From positions 1 through 64,000 of the forward strand of contig NETF01000020.1 of NCBI GenBank assembly GCA_002172675.1: 64,000 nucleotides of DNA, in the 5' to 3' direction. Origin of the DNA: an unicellular cyanobacterium SU3. Its GTDB lineage: Bacteria > Cyanobacteriota > Cyanobacteriia > Cyanobacteriales > Microcystaceae. The notes under the pieces are model-generated. The model saw only the letters and a program-made list of their open reading frames with translations. It did no database searches and had not been told where the DNA came from. How positions within the stretch are numbered: position 1 is the stretch's first letter; each line of letters opens with the position of its first letter. Positions 28,415 to 37,201 of the stretch are shown here, piece by piece. A program made the position numbers and the translations under genes.

Positions 28415-29173
28415 ATGTTGTCTTTTGATACCCCTCAAACTCCCCCTAACCCTTCTGTGGTCAATACTCACCGCATCCTGGTGGTAGAAGATGAAGATGT
28501 GATCCGCGATATGATTGTTCTGGCCTTAGAAGATGAAGGCTATGATATCACTGCCGTCAATAATGGACGGAGTGCCTTAAATTTATTAGCAGAAGAAAAC
28601 AAAAATTCTAAGGGAACCGAAACAGAGTTTGATCTGTTAATTTTGGATTTGATGTTACCCCAAGTTAACGGTTTAGACATCTGTCGTTTATTGCGTTATC
28701 AGGGCAATATTATTCCTATTTTAATCCTGAGTGCAAAAGCCAGTGAAACAGACCGTGTATTAGGCTTAGAAGTGGGGGCTGATGATTATTTAACCAAGCC
28801 CTTTAGTATGCGAGAATTAGTGGCTCGTTGTCGGGCTTTAATTCGTCGTCAAAATTTAACCAATTCTTCTTCAAGTTCGGTCAAACAATTCCGTGACATT
28901 ATCCTTTATACCCAAGAATGTCGGGTCACGGTGGGAGACCAAGAAATTGGACTTTCTCCAAAAGAATATCGCTTATTAGAATTGTTTATGAGTTATCCTC
29001 GGCGGGTTTGGTCGCGAGAGCAACTGATTGAACAAATTTGGGGGCCTGATTTTCTGGGAGACACTAAAACCGTTGATGTTCATATTCGGTGGTTACGGGA
29101 AAAATTAGAACAAGATCCCAGTCAACCGGAATATTTAATTACAGTTCGGGGGTTTGGTTATCGTTTTGGTTAA
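28415..29173 (+). CDS. OmpR/PhoB-type response regulator
   Basis: A 252-residue two-component regulator. The receiver domain (about residues 18-150) begins RILVVEDEDVIRDMIVLALE, has the phospho-acceptor aspartate in LLILDLMLPQ and the lysine in ADDYLTKPFSMREL; it carries an internal acidic insertion (AEENKNSKGTETEF). The winged-helix effector follows, with LSPKEYRLLELFMSYPRRVW and TVDVHIRWLREKLE. It is not RpaA or RpaB, whose N-termini differ. A similarity to SphR-type phosphate regulators is possible but not certain. No kinase is adjacent. Confidence 0.88.
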   Translation: MLSFDTPQTPPNPSVVNTHRILVVEDEDVIRDMIVLALEDEGYDITAVNNGRSALNLLAEENKNSKGTETEFDLLILDLMLPQVNGLDICRLLRYQGNIIPILILSAKASETDRVLGLEVGADDYLTKPFSMRELVARCRALIRRQNLTNSSSSSVKQFRDIILYTQECRVTVGDQEIGLSPKEYRLLELFMSYPRRVWSREQLIEQIWGPDFLGDTKTVDVHIRWLREKLEQDPSQPEYLITVRGFGYRFG

Positions 29174-29177
29174 TGAA

Positions 29178-29420
29178 TTATTGCTCTGATAAAATAGCTT
29201 CCATTTCTTGAAATTCGGCGAGACTCTTTTCGGCTGCTTCTTGGTCTAAAATACTAAGGGCAAATCCCACATGGACAATTACATAGTCATCGATTTTTAC
29301 GTCAGGAACATAAGCTAAACTCACCTCTTTAATGACTCCCCCAAAACTTACTTTTCCTTTTCTCAGTAAAGGTTCATCTTCGCTAATACTAATTACTTTT
29401 CCAGGAACAGCTAAACACAT
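29178..29420 (-). CDS. hypC: Hydrogenase maturation chaperone HypC/HupF
   Basis: HypC delivers the iron-cyanide precursor during NiFe hydrogenase assembly, with its N-terminal cysteine as ligand. The start is the ATG at 29420, which gives MCLAVPGKVISISED, the invariant MC-A-P-K motif; the frame is open to 29483 but the extra 21 residues would mask that cysteine. The remaining protein is 80 residues, as usual. No other hyp or hydrogenase gene is in the window. It converges with the response regulator, the stop codons being four bases apart. Confidence 0.95.
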   Translation of the reverse strand: MCLAVPGKVISISEDEPLLRKGKVSFGGVIKEVSLAYVPDVKIDDYVIVHVGFALSILDQEAAEKSLAEFQEMEAILSEQ

Positions 29421-29544
29421 TATTTTTGTCTCGTTCAATTGAATACTAAAGCTTAATACTTTTTTTCTAACACAAGTTTTCAAAAAAAACTGTAATTAAA
29501 GGCTCTAATCTCTTATTCTTAATACGTTTTTTAGGTTTAAAAAA

Positions 29545-29575
29545 GAAGGCTCTACTAAAATTTAGTAGAGCCTTC
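29545..29575 (-). terminator. Terminator after psaI
   Basis: A 15-base perfect stem (GAAGGCTCTACTAAA with TTTAGTAGAGCCTTC) separated by one base. Read on the minus strand it is followed by a run of six T, so it should end the psaL-psaI transcript. It lies 62 bases beyond the psaI stop. Confidence 0.85.
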
Positions 29576-29637
29576 CAAAAAATGGAAAAAACTATTCTAA
29601 GGATTAAACAATCCCTAATTCTCCATTTTTTGTCGAG

Positions 29638-29754
29638 TTAAGCATCTTGTTCAATGTAGATAAATAAAAGTCCCATGACTACGATTGGCATGAGCCAAGT
29701 AACAACGGGAATTAAAATCCAAGGTAAGTAAGAGGCAGCATAAGCACCATTCAT
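29638..29754 (-). CDS. psaI: Photosystem I subunit VIII, PsaI
   Basis: A 38-residue single-helix photosystem I subunit. The translation begins [17 protein letters not shown], continues into [16 protein letters not shown] and ends QDA; all of this matches cyanobacterial PsaI, which sits beside PsaL and PsaM near the trimer axis. It is too short for routine gene calling. It follows psaL by 97 bases on the minus strand. The hairpin at 29545 marks the transcript end, so psaL and psaI form one unit. Confidence 0.95.
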   Translation of the reverse strand: MNGAYAASYLPWILIPVVTWLMPIVVMGLLFIYIEQDA

Positions 29755-29851
29755 GTGATTCTTCTCCTGTAAGTTGTTTTTTGAATTGGGTCAAGCACTT
29801 TTTCAAAAATTTGAAATTCTGAAAATCGAATTAAACCGTTTTCAGCGATGT

Positions 29852-30343
29852 TTAGTTAACTAAGCCACGGAAAATTGCATCAATAGTCGAAAACTTCTCA
29901 AGTAAGAAATAAGCCATAAAGGCACTACCAGTCCCACCTAAGAAAAAGCCACTAGCAAAGAGACTCCAACCTTCAGAGGTTTGCATCGCATCGGTTCCCG
30001 GTTCGCATTCATTAGCACTCTTGAGAGAAACTAAACCATGAGCATTGAGTCCAATGGTACCGATGATGACAATGGCCACTGCCGTTAAGAAAGCAGCTAA
30101 ATAGGGATCTGCGGGAAAATCACGGTTAGTACCGAAAACGACTTCAGGCCCAACTAAGAAATAACCATGAGCAAGGCCGACTTCTAAACCTCGTGCCAGA
30201 GGGGAAAGTCCTTTACGATAAATGGGTAAATTGTTAATGAAAGTTCTTGTAAAGCCAGAGTCAGAGATAGGGGTTGACAAATGACCAACAAAGGGGTCAC
30301 CTTTATAGGCTTTAACCATCTGGGTGTATCCAGTTTCTGCCAT
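29852..30343 (-). CDS. psaL: Photosystem I subunit XI, PsaL (major form)
   Basis: PsaL contacts its copies at the trimer axis of photosystem I. The 163-residue protein has the conserved head VKAYKGDPFVGHLSTPISDS, RTFINNLPIYRKGLSPLARG, EVGLAHGYFLVGP and the tail LLEKFSTIDAIFRGLVN. An AGGAGG-like ribosome site lies before the ATG. The middle loop reads FGTNRDFPADPYLAAF in place of the more common GPLRxSE motif. psaL is next to psaI rather than psaF-psaJ. A paralogue is transcribed divergently from 30571. Confidence 0.96.
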   Translation of the reverse strand: MAETGYTQMVKAYKGDPFVGHLSTPISDSGFTRTFINNLPIYRKGLSPLARGLEVGLAHGYFLVGPEVVFGTNRDFPADPYLAAFLTAVAIVIIGTIGLNAHGLVSLKSANECEPGTDAMQTSEGWSLFASGFFLGGTGSAFMAYFLLEKFSTIDAIFRGLVN

Positions 30344-30570
30344 TTTTCTTGAGTCCTCCTGATTTTGGTGAATAGGATGGCTTGACTTGTAAGATTACAT
30401 TTTAGGCAAGTAAGGGACAAGGGAAGGTTAATTTTGCCTTTAACGTAAAAAAAATTCATTAATTTTTGTATCTAAGTAAAGATTCTTTACATTTTGCCCT
30501 GAAAAGGAACAAAAAAAGCGGTAAAGTTAAGAACTGGTAAGCAATCATTAAAATCCAACAATTGATCACA
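30344..30570. promoter_or_regulatory. Divergent psaL / second psaL promoter region
   Basis: A 227-base interval between two divergently transcribed psaL genes must hold both promoters. Direct observations are AT-rich tracts, a TTTACATTTTG word at about 30487-30497 and an AGGAGG-like ribosome site immediately before psaL. No full pair of HLR1 half sites (RpaB binding) could be recognised by eye. Confidence 0.6.
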
Positions 30571-31044
30571 ATGGACATTATAAAACAGGGTGAAGATTCT
30601 AAAGTAGGCAATTTAGCCACTCCGATTAATTCTTCACAGTTGTCTCTTACGTTTATCAGAAACTTACCGGCCTATCGCAAAGGATTATCGGCTCATCGTC
30701 GTGGTTTAGAAGTGGGGATGGCTCACGGTTACTTTCTCTACGGACCATTTGCCATTCTCGGTCCTTTGCGTAACACTGAATATGCAAGCACTGCAGGTTT
30801 ATTATCCGCAGTTGCCATAATCTCTATTTTAACCATTGCTTTATCGTTGTACGCTTCTGTTGACGTAAGTCAACCCATAGAAACCTTAACCACTCCTAAT
30901 GTTCCTGAAGATTTCAGAACCTCTGTTGGTTGGGGTGAGTTTGCTAATGGTTTCTTTATTGGCGGTTCAGGGGGAGTTGTTTTTGCCTATCTTCTCTTCT
31001 GCCAAATTCTCTCTTTTGACTTAGTACAACAAATCTTAGGTTAG
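30571..31044 (+). CDS. Second PsaL-like photosystem I subunit
   Basis: A 157-residue PsaL paralogue on the opposite strand. It shares TPINSSQLSLTFIRNLPAYR, KGLSAHRRGLEVGMAHGYFL and a GPLRNTEYASTAGLL loop typical of many cyanobacterial PsaL proteins, and then diverges in its second half (DVSQPIETLTTPNVPEDF) and C-terminus (CQILSFDLVQQILG). The ATG at 30571 is preferred to the upstream TTG at 30562. Second PsaL copies are known from other cyanobacteria, for example far-red acclimation clusters; none of the other far-red genes is here. It may adjust PSI oligomeric state in some condition. Confidence 0.88.
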   Translation: MDIIKQGEDSKVGNLATPINSSQLSLTFIRNLPAYRKGLSAHRRGLEVGMAHGYFLYGPFAILGPLRNTEYASTAGLLSAVAIISILTIALSLYASVDVSQPIETLTTPNVPEDFRTSVGWGEFANGFFIGGSGGVVFAYLLFCQILSFDLVQQILG

Positions 31045-31069
31045 CTTTACTTCTGCCTAAAAAAAGACA

Positions 31070-31102
31070 AAAATCAACAGTTGGGACAGCACTGTTGATT
31101 TT
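31070..31102 (+). terminator. Terminator after second psaL
   Basis: A stem formed by AAAATCAACAGT and ACTGTTGATTTT around a 9-base loop, 26 bases after the second psaL stop. It is A-rich upstream and T-rich downstream, so it may serve the facing DUF1815 gene as well. Confidence 0.75.
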
Positions 31103-31158
31103 CAGCAAAGAGATACGAATGCTTTTGTCAATGGGAAAATTAACTGTATTCGCAACAT

Positions 31159-31524
31159 TTAAGCCATATTTTGGAGTTCTTTACTAGGTGTGCTGTCAAT
31201 GATGCTTGAAGGTTCATCTTTATCTTGATATTTGATCAAGTCAGCTAATTCCTGTAATTGACTGATAGCTTCTGCCCCTTCTAATTTCATTAATTCACGA
31301 TCATCTCTCATTTCTGTCCAAGTAATACCATAGTCAGATACTAAAAATCGGATCAGGTGATCTTTGCCTAAACTAACCATAAATGAGGCACTATTCATTT
31401 CCCCGCCACAAGTATAGCAAGAAGCTAAATAACCGCGATTTTCTAGAACAATTGCTAAGGCTTGTAAGTTCATTACTAAGTCCCTGACAAAATCACGATG
31501 TTGTTGAGCTAGTCGAGTAAACAC
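31159..31524 (-). CDS. DUF1815 family protein
   Basis: A 121-residue cyanobacteria-specific protein of the DUF1815 family. It begins with FTRLAQQHRDFVRDLVMNLQ and carries a CYTCGG motif around residue 36 and NSASFMVSLGKDHLIRFLVS, followed by YGITWTEMRDDRELMKLEGA. The GTG at 31524 is selected because AGGAGG stands seven bases before it; a longer frame to 31545 starts at an ATG that lies upstream of that ribosome site. Function is unknown. It converges with the second psaL. Confidence 0.88.
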   Translation of the reverse strand: MFTRLAQQHRDFVRDLVMNLQALAIVLENRGYLASCYTCGGEMNSASFMVSLGKDHLIRFLVSDYGITWTEMRDDRELMKLEGAEAISQLQELADLIKYQDKDEPSSIIDSTPSKELQNMA

Positions 31525-31545
31525 GTTTTTTCCTCCTGATAACAC

Positions 31546-31961
31546 TCCTCATTATAAAACCTTAATACTTTTTAAAGATTTTATTTTTGCCATTAAAGAT
31601 ACAATTTAATATAAAGTGTACTATTCAATAAGCTAAACTCATCATCAACTAGGCTAACCTAGTTTCTCTTTATTGCCTAGTATCAGGAGTTACACTATAC
31701 AGATTGTCTGATTCTCTTTACATTTCAATTAACAGCAATAAATTTTTATAAGTCGCTTTATATCTGAGTTTTAACGATATTTGACCCGAGTTTAGAGGTT
31801 AATATTTCTACAAAAAACTTTACATTTATTATTCTTATAAGAAGCATTGATAAAAATAATTATAGAATTAACCTATCCTTAATCACTTGGCAAATTGAGC
31901 GTCTCTTGCTAAGCTCTATCGGTAATTAGTCAAGAATCCTTTGTGTGGTGTGGAGGCATTC
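31546..31961. other. Long intergenic interval with no gene seen
   Basis: This 416-base gap lies between divergent genes and is AT-rich. I see no convincing small frame, tRNA or repeat. It probably carries the promoters of the DUF1815 gene and of the small membrane protein at 31962, whose ribosome site GGAGG lies at the right edge. Confidence 0.5.
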
Positions 31962-32153
31962 ATGAAAGTATCTAATTCTCGTCCTTGGTTATTTATCCTA
32001 GAGTTTCTTTTGCTTACTAATGCGATCGCCATAGCTGCTGGTGTAGGGTTTGGTGCAGCATTACGTTTAAACAAACCAGAAGAACCCGGTTCAACAGTAC
32101 TACATTCTGAACAATCGTTTCCTCCTCGTCAAGATTGGCCAGTGGGAGACTAG
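31962..32153 (+). CDS. Small single-helix membrane protein
   Basis: A 63-residue protein, MKVSNSRPWLFILEFLLL and so on, with one membrane helix at about residues 9-33 and a polar tail that ends in FPPRQDWPVGD. The ATG at 31962 follows GGAGG by five bases; the alternative ATG at 31941 precedes that ribosome site and is rejected. Proteins of this pattern seem to be common in cyanobacteria, but I cannot name a family. It precedes the ycf51 gene by 65 bases on the same strand. Confidence 0.65.
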   Translation: MKVSNSRPWLFILEFLLLTNAIAIAAGVGFGAALRLNKPEEPGSTVLHSEQSFPPRQDWPVGD

Positions 32154-32218
32154 AACTAGAGAGAATAAACAGCTAATTTAAGCTAAAATATGGGGATGTA
32201 ATCACTCAATTATTACTG

Positions 32219-32755
32219 ATGGAAACATTAACATCCCTTGGTTTTTCGACCTATACACAATGGTCTATTATTGCCACTGTTGTCTTTTTCTTATTAGCCA
32301 TTGTCGGTTTTATCTTTAAGTGGGGAATTCGTTTTCGATTAGTAGGAATTACCGGTTTTATGATAGTTCTAACGGTAGGATTATTTGGGTTAGGATTAGG
32401 TTTATTTGAGCGGACAGAAATTCCTGGAGCAGTTCGTTTTTCTCGTGTCTATGATAATGGAGGTAATCAAGTTGTCATTGTCGTTAAACCTTCCATTACA
32501 GAAACAGAATTAGAAGCGACTTTAAAGCAAGCTGGTAATGATTATTTTTCCTACGGGAGACGGGGAGGAAAAGATAATAAATTAACGGTTCGTGCGCGTA
32601 CATTAGTCCATCCTGAACCTGGAATCAGCTTACCTTTATATCTGGGTCAAGTCAAGCGATCGCTATCGGTTAGAGAGGATGAAAATATGGAGATTAATAT
32701 TTACGATGATGAGATTCAGGAGTTATCTAAGTATCAAGAGGTTGCTAAGGGTTAA
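32219..32755 (+). CDS. ycf51: Ycf51 (DUF2518) family protein
   Basis: A 178-residue protein of the Ycf51/DUF2518 family, found in cyanobacteria and red-lineage plastids. Two membrane segments (about residues 15-35 and 40-60) are followed by a soluble domain containing GAVRFSRVYDNGGNQVVIVV, ARTLVHPEPGISLPLYLGQV and the acidic tail. The function is unknown. Its 3' end overlaps the 3' end of the convergent heparinase-like gene by 11 bases. Confidence 0.87.
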   Translation: METLTSLGFSTYTQWSIIATVVFFLLAIVGFIFKWGIRFRLVGITGFMIVLTVGLFGLGLGLFERTEIPGAVRFSRVYDNGGNQVVIVVKPSITETELEATLKQAGNDYFSYGRRGGKDNKLTVRARTLVHPEPGISLPLYLGQVKRSLSVREDENMEINIYDDEIQELSKYQEVAKG

Positions 32756-35048
32756 TGGTAGATAATCGAATTCTATCTTGATCAAAAGAAATCTTTTGTT
32801 GTCCAATTTCAACTTGTGCTGTCATCCCTATTCCTGTAATTTTTAATGAAGGTGGGGATTTTTTTTGTACGGTCATAATCACAAAAAATTCTTGTCCTCC
32901 TGTGGCTATAATTTTAGTTCCTTCCTCAGTTTTTTTTGTAGTAATTTTAACAGATTTTGGTACAATAAATGTACCTTTCATTGTTGCTTGATTTTTACCT
33001 TGAATCAGAAAGGTATTATTATTAACCGTTACAGTTCCTGCTGTGTGCATTATCCATACTTTTTCTTTGAATTCTTCAGCTTCGTTATTGCCAATAAAGC
33101 GATCAACTAACACAAATAAACCAGGAACTCCTGAAGCTTTACTATAATCAACAGCAAAAGATCGTAAACCAGCAATTCCTACCGAAGGTTTACTATTTTT
33201 GCGCCAATTTGTATTAGTTTGTAGGGTGACAATTCCTGAACCATCGGGGTTAGAAATAAAAAAGAGGGGTTTAGAGGTTTTCCAAGGGGAACTTTTAGGT
33301 AAAATAACCACATTTTCTTCTTGCCATTCGGGGATAGATTTACCCGCTTTTGCCCAAGTTTCTCCTAACCCTGAAATGCGAAAACTACCCACATCGGGAA
33401 AATGCCAAGTTCCTCCTATCAGTTCTTTTTTTAAGTAAATATTAGCGACAAAATCATTTTTATTTTCCCATTGATTTCTAAAATTATAGAACCCTTTTTG
33501 CTGATCAACAAAATTATAATCAAATAGTTCAACAGGATTTTGAGGTTCGTGATTATTCTTTTCACTATAAAACTTTAAAATAAAAGGAGCATGATAAGGT
33601 AGATTAATGCCAAATTTTTTATTACCTTTCAATCCTAAATATTTCTCAAAAATTGAGACAATTCCTGGTAATAAATTATCAGGTACTGTTACTAAACCCG
33701 TAGCAAAAAGAGCCGATCCTGCATAGTAGCGATGTCTTCCATAAGCGGTAATATTTAACTTAGTATCATCAGGTATTATTCGCATCAGATAATGGGGTAA
33801 CATCCATTGAGCCGGAGACCCTTTAACTAAGTCTTTTCCCATTACATTGCTATAAGCTTGTAAAAAAGGAAAAACTGTTAAAATTAAAGGCTCTGTCGTG
33901 TAATGATCCCCTTCACTTCCAAAACCATAATCACCAATTGCGGTGGTAAAATATCGTTTAATATTACGTTCTGCAGTTCTCATATAATGGTATATTTGAT
34001 CATTAGATATATCAGGCTCATTTAAAATAGCTAAAGCAGCTAATCCAGCTGCACCTCTTGCTCTTGCATTCCAGTTACTTCCTGCATTACTATTCCAACC
34101 ATTATTTAGAGAATCACCTTTAACTAATTGTTCTGTTTGGGCTGCTAACCAATGAGTTACAGTTGTTATTTTTTCCTCATCCCAGAGAGAGTAACAAAAA
34201 TCATAAGCTAAAGCTATACCTGCTACAATAGGAGAATGTTCTAATAATCTCCTCCCAGGATTTTCTATAGACTTTTTTACTATGTTCCACCCTTTATCTG
34301 CCAGTTTTTGATCATTATTTATTAAAGCTAGAAAGCAGTAACCAGAAGCATGATAACCACCAGTTGGCACATATCCATCATAATAAATAGGTTTTAATAA
34401 ACTTATTTTTAACTGTTCTATAATCGCTTTACCTTCTGGAGTTTCAACGGCTTTTTTGACGGAGTGTAACTGATGTTTACGGAAAATAAGACGAGGATGC
34501 TCTTGAGGCATCAAATCCTTATAATTTTTAATAGGAACTGGCCACGGAGATTGTATATTACCAGTGACACTACCTTGTAAAAATTTTTCATTGTATTTTC
34601 CTTGATAACTGCCGATAAGCTTATCTTTGTGAGGAACTAAATTGATAGTGTAAATGGCTTCTGAAACTTGAGTATTCCAAGGATTAGTTTGAATATTCAT
34701 GACAATTTTTAGATGCCATGATTGACGTAATTTTTTAGTTTTAATTTCTTTTATTGTTAATTGTTCTAAATTATTTTTTTCTAAAGTTCCTTGGTGGTCG
34801 ACATCTTGATTAAATTTTTTTGCATATCCCCAAACTTCAGGTTCACATTTACCTTGATTGCAGACTAAATCTAGGGTTATATTTTGATAAACGGGTTTTT
34901 CTTCCCATAATTTCCAAACCCCATGTTTTAAAGTTAAATGAATGTTACCAGATAATTTTTTTACGTCAAAAGAATGTAAAATAGGTGCAGTTGTGCCTCC
35001 TAATAAGAAAAGGAGCAAGGGAAATAGAACTAAATATGGTTGTTTCAT
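32745..35048 (-). CDS. Secreted heparinase II/III-like protein
   Basis: A protein of about 767 residues with a signal sequence (MKQPYLVLFPLLLFLLGGTT). Residues up to about 185 form an extra beta-rich region. The central part starts HPRLIFRKHQLHSVKKAVET, the usual heparinase/alginate-lyase entry, and forms the (alpha/alpha) toroid with NGWNSNAGSNWNARARGAAG and GFGSEGDHYTTEP. The C-terminal part (LKKELIGGTWHFPDVGSFRI) is beta-sandwich-like. The start at 35048 is preferred over an upstream TTG. The likely role is cleavage of uronic-acid polysaccharides in the periplasm or sheath, but neither substrate nor activity is known. Confidence 0.78.
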   Translation of the reverse strand: MKQPYLVLFPLLLFLLGGTTAPILHSFDVKKLSGNIHLTLKHGVWKLWEEKPVYQNITLDLVCNQGKCEPEVWGYAKKFNQDVDHQGTLEKNNLEQLTIKEIKTKKLRQSWHLKIVMNIQTNPWNTQVSEAIYTINLVPHKDKLIGSYQGKYNEKFLQGSVTGNIQSPWPVPIKNYKDLMPQEHPRLIFRKHQLHSVKKAVETPEGKAIIEQLKISLLKPIYYDGYVPTGGYHASGYCFLALINNDQKLADKGWNIVKKSIENPGRRLLEHSPIVAGIALAYDFCYSLWDEEKITTVTHWLAAQTEQLVKGDSLNNGWNSNAGSNWNARARGAAGLAALAILNEPDISNDQIYHYMRTAERNIKRYFTTAIGDYGFGSEGDHYTTEPLILTVFPFLQAYSNVMGKDLVKGSPAQWMLPHYLMRIIPDDTKLNITAYGRHRYYAGSALFATGLVTVPDNLLPGIVSIFEKYLGLKGNKKFGINLPYHAPFILKFYSEKNNHEPQNPVELFDYNFVDQQKGFYNFRNQWENKNDFVANIYLKKELIGGTWHFPDVGSFRISGLGETWAKAGKSIPEWQEENVVILPKSSPWKTSKPLFFISNPDGSGIVTLQTNTNWRKNSKPSVGIAGLRSFAVDYSKASGVPGLFVLVDRFIGNNEAEEFKEKVWIMHTAGTVTVNNNTFLIQGKNQATMKGTFIVPKSVKITTKKTEEGTKIIATGGQEFFVIMTVQKKSPPSLKITGIGMTAQVEIGQQKISFDQDRIRLSTINP

Positions 35049-35211
35049 TAACTTTTTGAGGATTGATTGATATTTAAAGAATAACAAAATAAATAAACAA
35101 GGTTTTTTAGCAACTGTATAATAGATCAGTGTTATCTATTACCTAAGTATAGAAAATTATGCTCATACTATGTAGAAGATTAACATTTATTATAATTGAC
35201 ATAGTTACATT

Positions 35212-35835
35212 ATGAATCAACCATCATCTTTAAATCATCCTATTGTTAAAGAAAGTTTTAGAATTATTGATCAAGAAATTGGTCAACACAATCTGAGTTT
35301 ATTAGAGTATCAAATTGCTCGTCGGGTTATTCATTCAACAGCAGATTTTGAATTTATTAATTTACTTAAGTTTAGTCCTAATTCCATTGCTATTGGTGTT
35401 AATGCTTTAAGGAAGAAAACTCCTATTATTACAGATGTAACAATGGTAAAACAAGGTATCGTTAATTTAGTGGCTAGAACTTTCCATAATCCCATTATTA
35501 CAGCTATAGAAAAAGCACCTAATCCTCTTCCTGGAAAAACCCGAACCGAAACAGGTTTATTAGAATGTTATCAACAGTATCCTCAAGGAATATATGTCAT
35601 TGGGAATGCTCCCACTGCGTTACTTGCTTTGTGTCAACAAATTACTCAAACAAAACTTAAACCTAGTTTAATTATTGGTGTGCCTGTTGGCTTTGTTTCT
35701 GTATTAGAATCAAAAAAGAGCTTAGAACAAATTGATATCCCTCAAATTCGTGCAGACGGACGAAAAGGAGGCTCATCTGTTGCTGCTGCTATTATTAATG
35801 CTTTAATAGTTTTAGCGTGGGAAAATAATCCCTAA
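35212..35835 (+). CDS. cobH: Precorrin-8X methylmutase
   Basis: CobH/CbiC moves the C-11 methyl to C-12, converting precorrin-8X to hydrogenobyrinate in corrinoid (pseudocobalamin) synthesis. The 207-residue protein has HPIVKESFRIIDQEIGQHNL, the active-site histidine in ARRVIHSTADFEF, the substrate segment PITDVTMVKQG-like IITDVTMVKQGI, and GFVSVLESKKSLEQ. Length is family-typical. It lies 115 bases before cobL, on the same strand, and the two are likely co-expressed. No cobalamin riboswitch is seen in the 163-base upstream gap. Confidence 0.95.
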   Translation: MNQPSSLNHPIVKESFRIIDQEIGQHNLSLLEYQIARRVIHSTADFEFINLLKFSPNSIAIGVNALRKKTPIITDVTMVKQGIVNLVARTFHNPIITAIEKAPNPLPGKTRTETGLLECYQQYPQGIYVIGNAPTALLALCQQITQTKLKPSLIIGVPVGFVSVLESKKSLEQIDIPQIRADGRKGGSSVAAAIINALIVLAWENNP

Positions 35836-35950
35836 ACCTTAAAATACTTAAAAAAAAATTAATTATTCTTCAAAATGTGGTTAAATAAGTACATCGAATA
35901 ACTATTTTAAATTGTTATTTTATTACATTGGCAGAAGTTATGAAAATTGT

Positions 35951-37198
35951 ATGATTAAAGTGGTAGGAATTGGTTTAAATGGAAAAGAAAGTTTAACAAC
36001 TAAGATACAAAATATTGTTAATAATGCTAACTTATTAATGGGAAGCGATCGCCATTTAAGTTATTTTCAGGAGCATCCTGGGGATAAGGTTATTATTAGT
36101 AACTTTTATGAGGATATCAAAACCCTTCAACACATTAAAAGTTATCATGAATCCATTGTTATTTTGGTGAGTGGTGATCCTTTATTTTTCGGTTTAGGAC
36201 GATTATTATTAGAGCAATTTGAAGTAGAAGAATTAGAATTTTATCCTAATGTCAGTTCTATACAATTAGCATTTAGTCACATTAAAATACCTCGGAATGA
36301 TGCTAAAATTATTAGTGGTCATGGTCGTGATTTAGATGAGTTAATTACTAACTTACAGCAAGGGGTAGAAAAAATTGCTATCCTGACAGATAGTAAAAAT
36401 AATCCCCAAGCGATCGCTAATCTTTTTTTAAGTTTAAATATTCCGATCAATTATGAGATTTGGGTATGCGAAAATTTAGGTCATACCGATGAAAAAGTTA
36501 ATTGTTTTACTCCTCAAACTTTAGCTAATACAAGTGATCAGTTTGCTGCACTTAATGTTGTTATTTTAATACGAAAAAATGATTTTAATTTAACTAAACA
36601 AGAGCTTGATAATTTACAACTTTTTGGTATCGAAGATCATTATTTTTTGAGTTTTAAAGATCGTCCTGGACTGATGACAAAACGAGAAGTTAGGATGATT
36701 ATTTTAGGAGAATTAGAATTAAAATCACAAGAAACTATTTGGGATATTGGCGCAGGAACAGGATCAGTTTCGGTTGAAATAGCTCGTTTATGTCCCAATA
36801 GTCAAGTGTTTGCCATCGAAAAAACAGCAATGGGAATCAATTTAATTAATAAAAATTGTAAGCGATTTAAGGTTAATAATATCACATCTATTCAAACAAA
36901 AGCACCCGATAAATTATCAACATTACCATTACCTAATCGTATTTTTATCGGAGGAAGTGGGGGAAATTTAATTAATATTTTAGATGTTTGTCAAGAAAAA
37001 TTAGTCGAAAATGGCATTATTCTGATTGCTCTGGCAACCTTAGAAAATTTAGCATTAAGTTTAGATTGGATTAAGAAAAATAACTGTAATTATCAATTAT
37101 TAAATATTAATATCGCTCGCTCTCTTTCCATTGCGAATTTAACCCGTCTATCCCCGTTAAATCCTGTATTTTTAGTCAAAATTCAAAAACAAGAATGA
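35951..37198 (+). CDS. cobL: Precorrin-6Y C5,15-methyltransferase (CbiE-CbiT fusion)
   Basis: CobL methylates precorrin-6B at C-5 and C-15 and decarboxylates it, in the same pathway as cobH. The N-terminal CbiE domain begins IKVVGIGLNGKESLTTKIQ and has SGDPLFFGLGRLLL. The C-terminal CbiT domain starts RPGLMTKREVRMIILGEL, with the SAM-binding IWDIGAGTGSVSVEIARL. I chose the ATG at 35951 (MIKVVGIG) because the family starts there; the frame is open to 35912. It is a full-length 415-residue fusion. Confidence 0.95.
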   Translation: MIKVVGIGLNGKESLTTKIQNIVNNANLLMGSDRHLSYFQEHPGDKVIISNFYEDIKTLQHIKSYHESIVILVSGDPLFFGLGRLLLEQFEVEELEFYPNVSSIQLAFSHIKIPRNDAKIISGHGRDLDELITNLQQGVEKIAILTDSKNNPQAIANLFLSLNIPINYEIWVCENLGHTDEKVNCFTPQTLANTSDQFAALNVVILIRKNDFNLTKQELDNLQLFGIEDHYFLSFKDRPGLMTKREVRMIILGELELKSQETIWDIGAGTGSVSVEIARLCPNSQVFAIEKTAMGINLINKNCKRFKVNNITSIQTKAPDKLSTLPLPNRIFIGGSGGNLINILDVCQEKLVENGIILIALATLENLALSLDWIKKNNCNYQLLNINIARSLSIANLTRLSPLNPVFLVKIQKQE

Positions 37199-37201
37199 GA
37201 G

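Noticed and set aside
35049-35211. Possible cobalamin riboswitch before cobH
   Set aside because: No B12-box-like sequence or conserved pseudoknot pattern could be seen.
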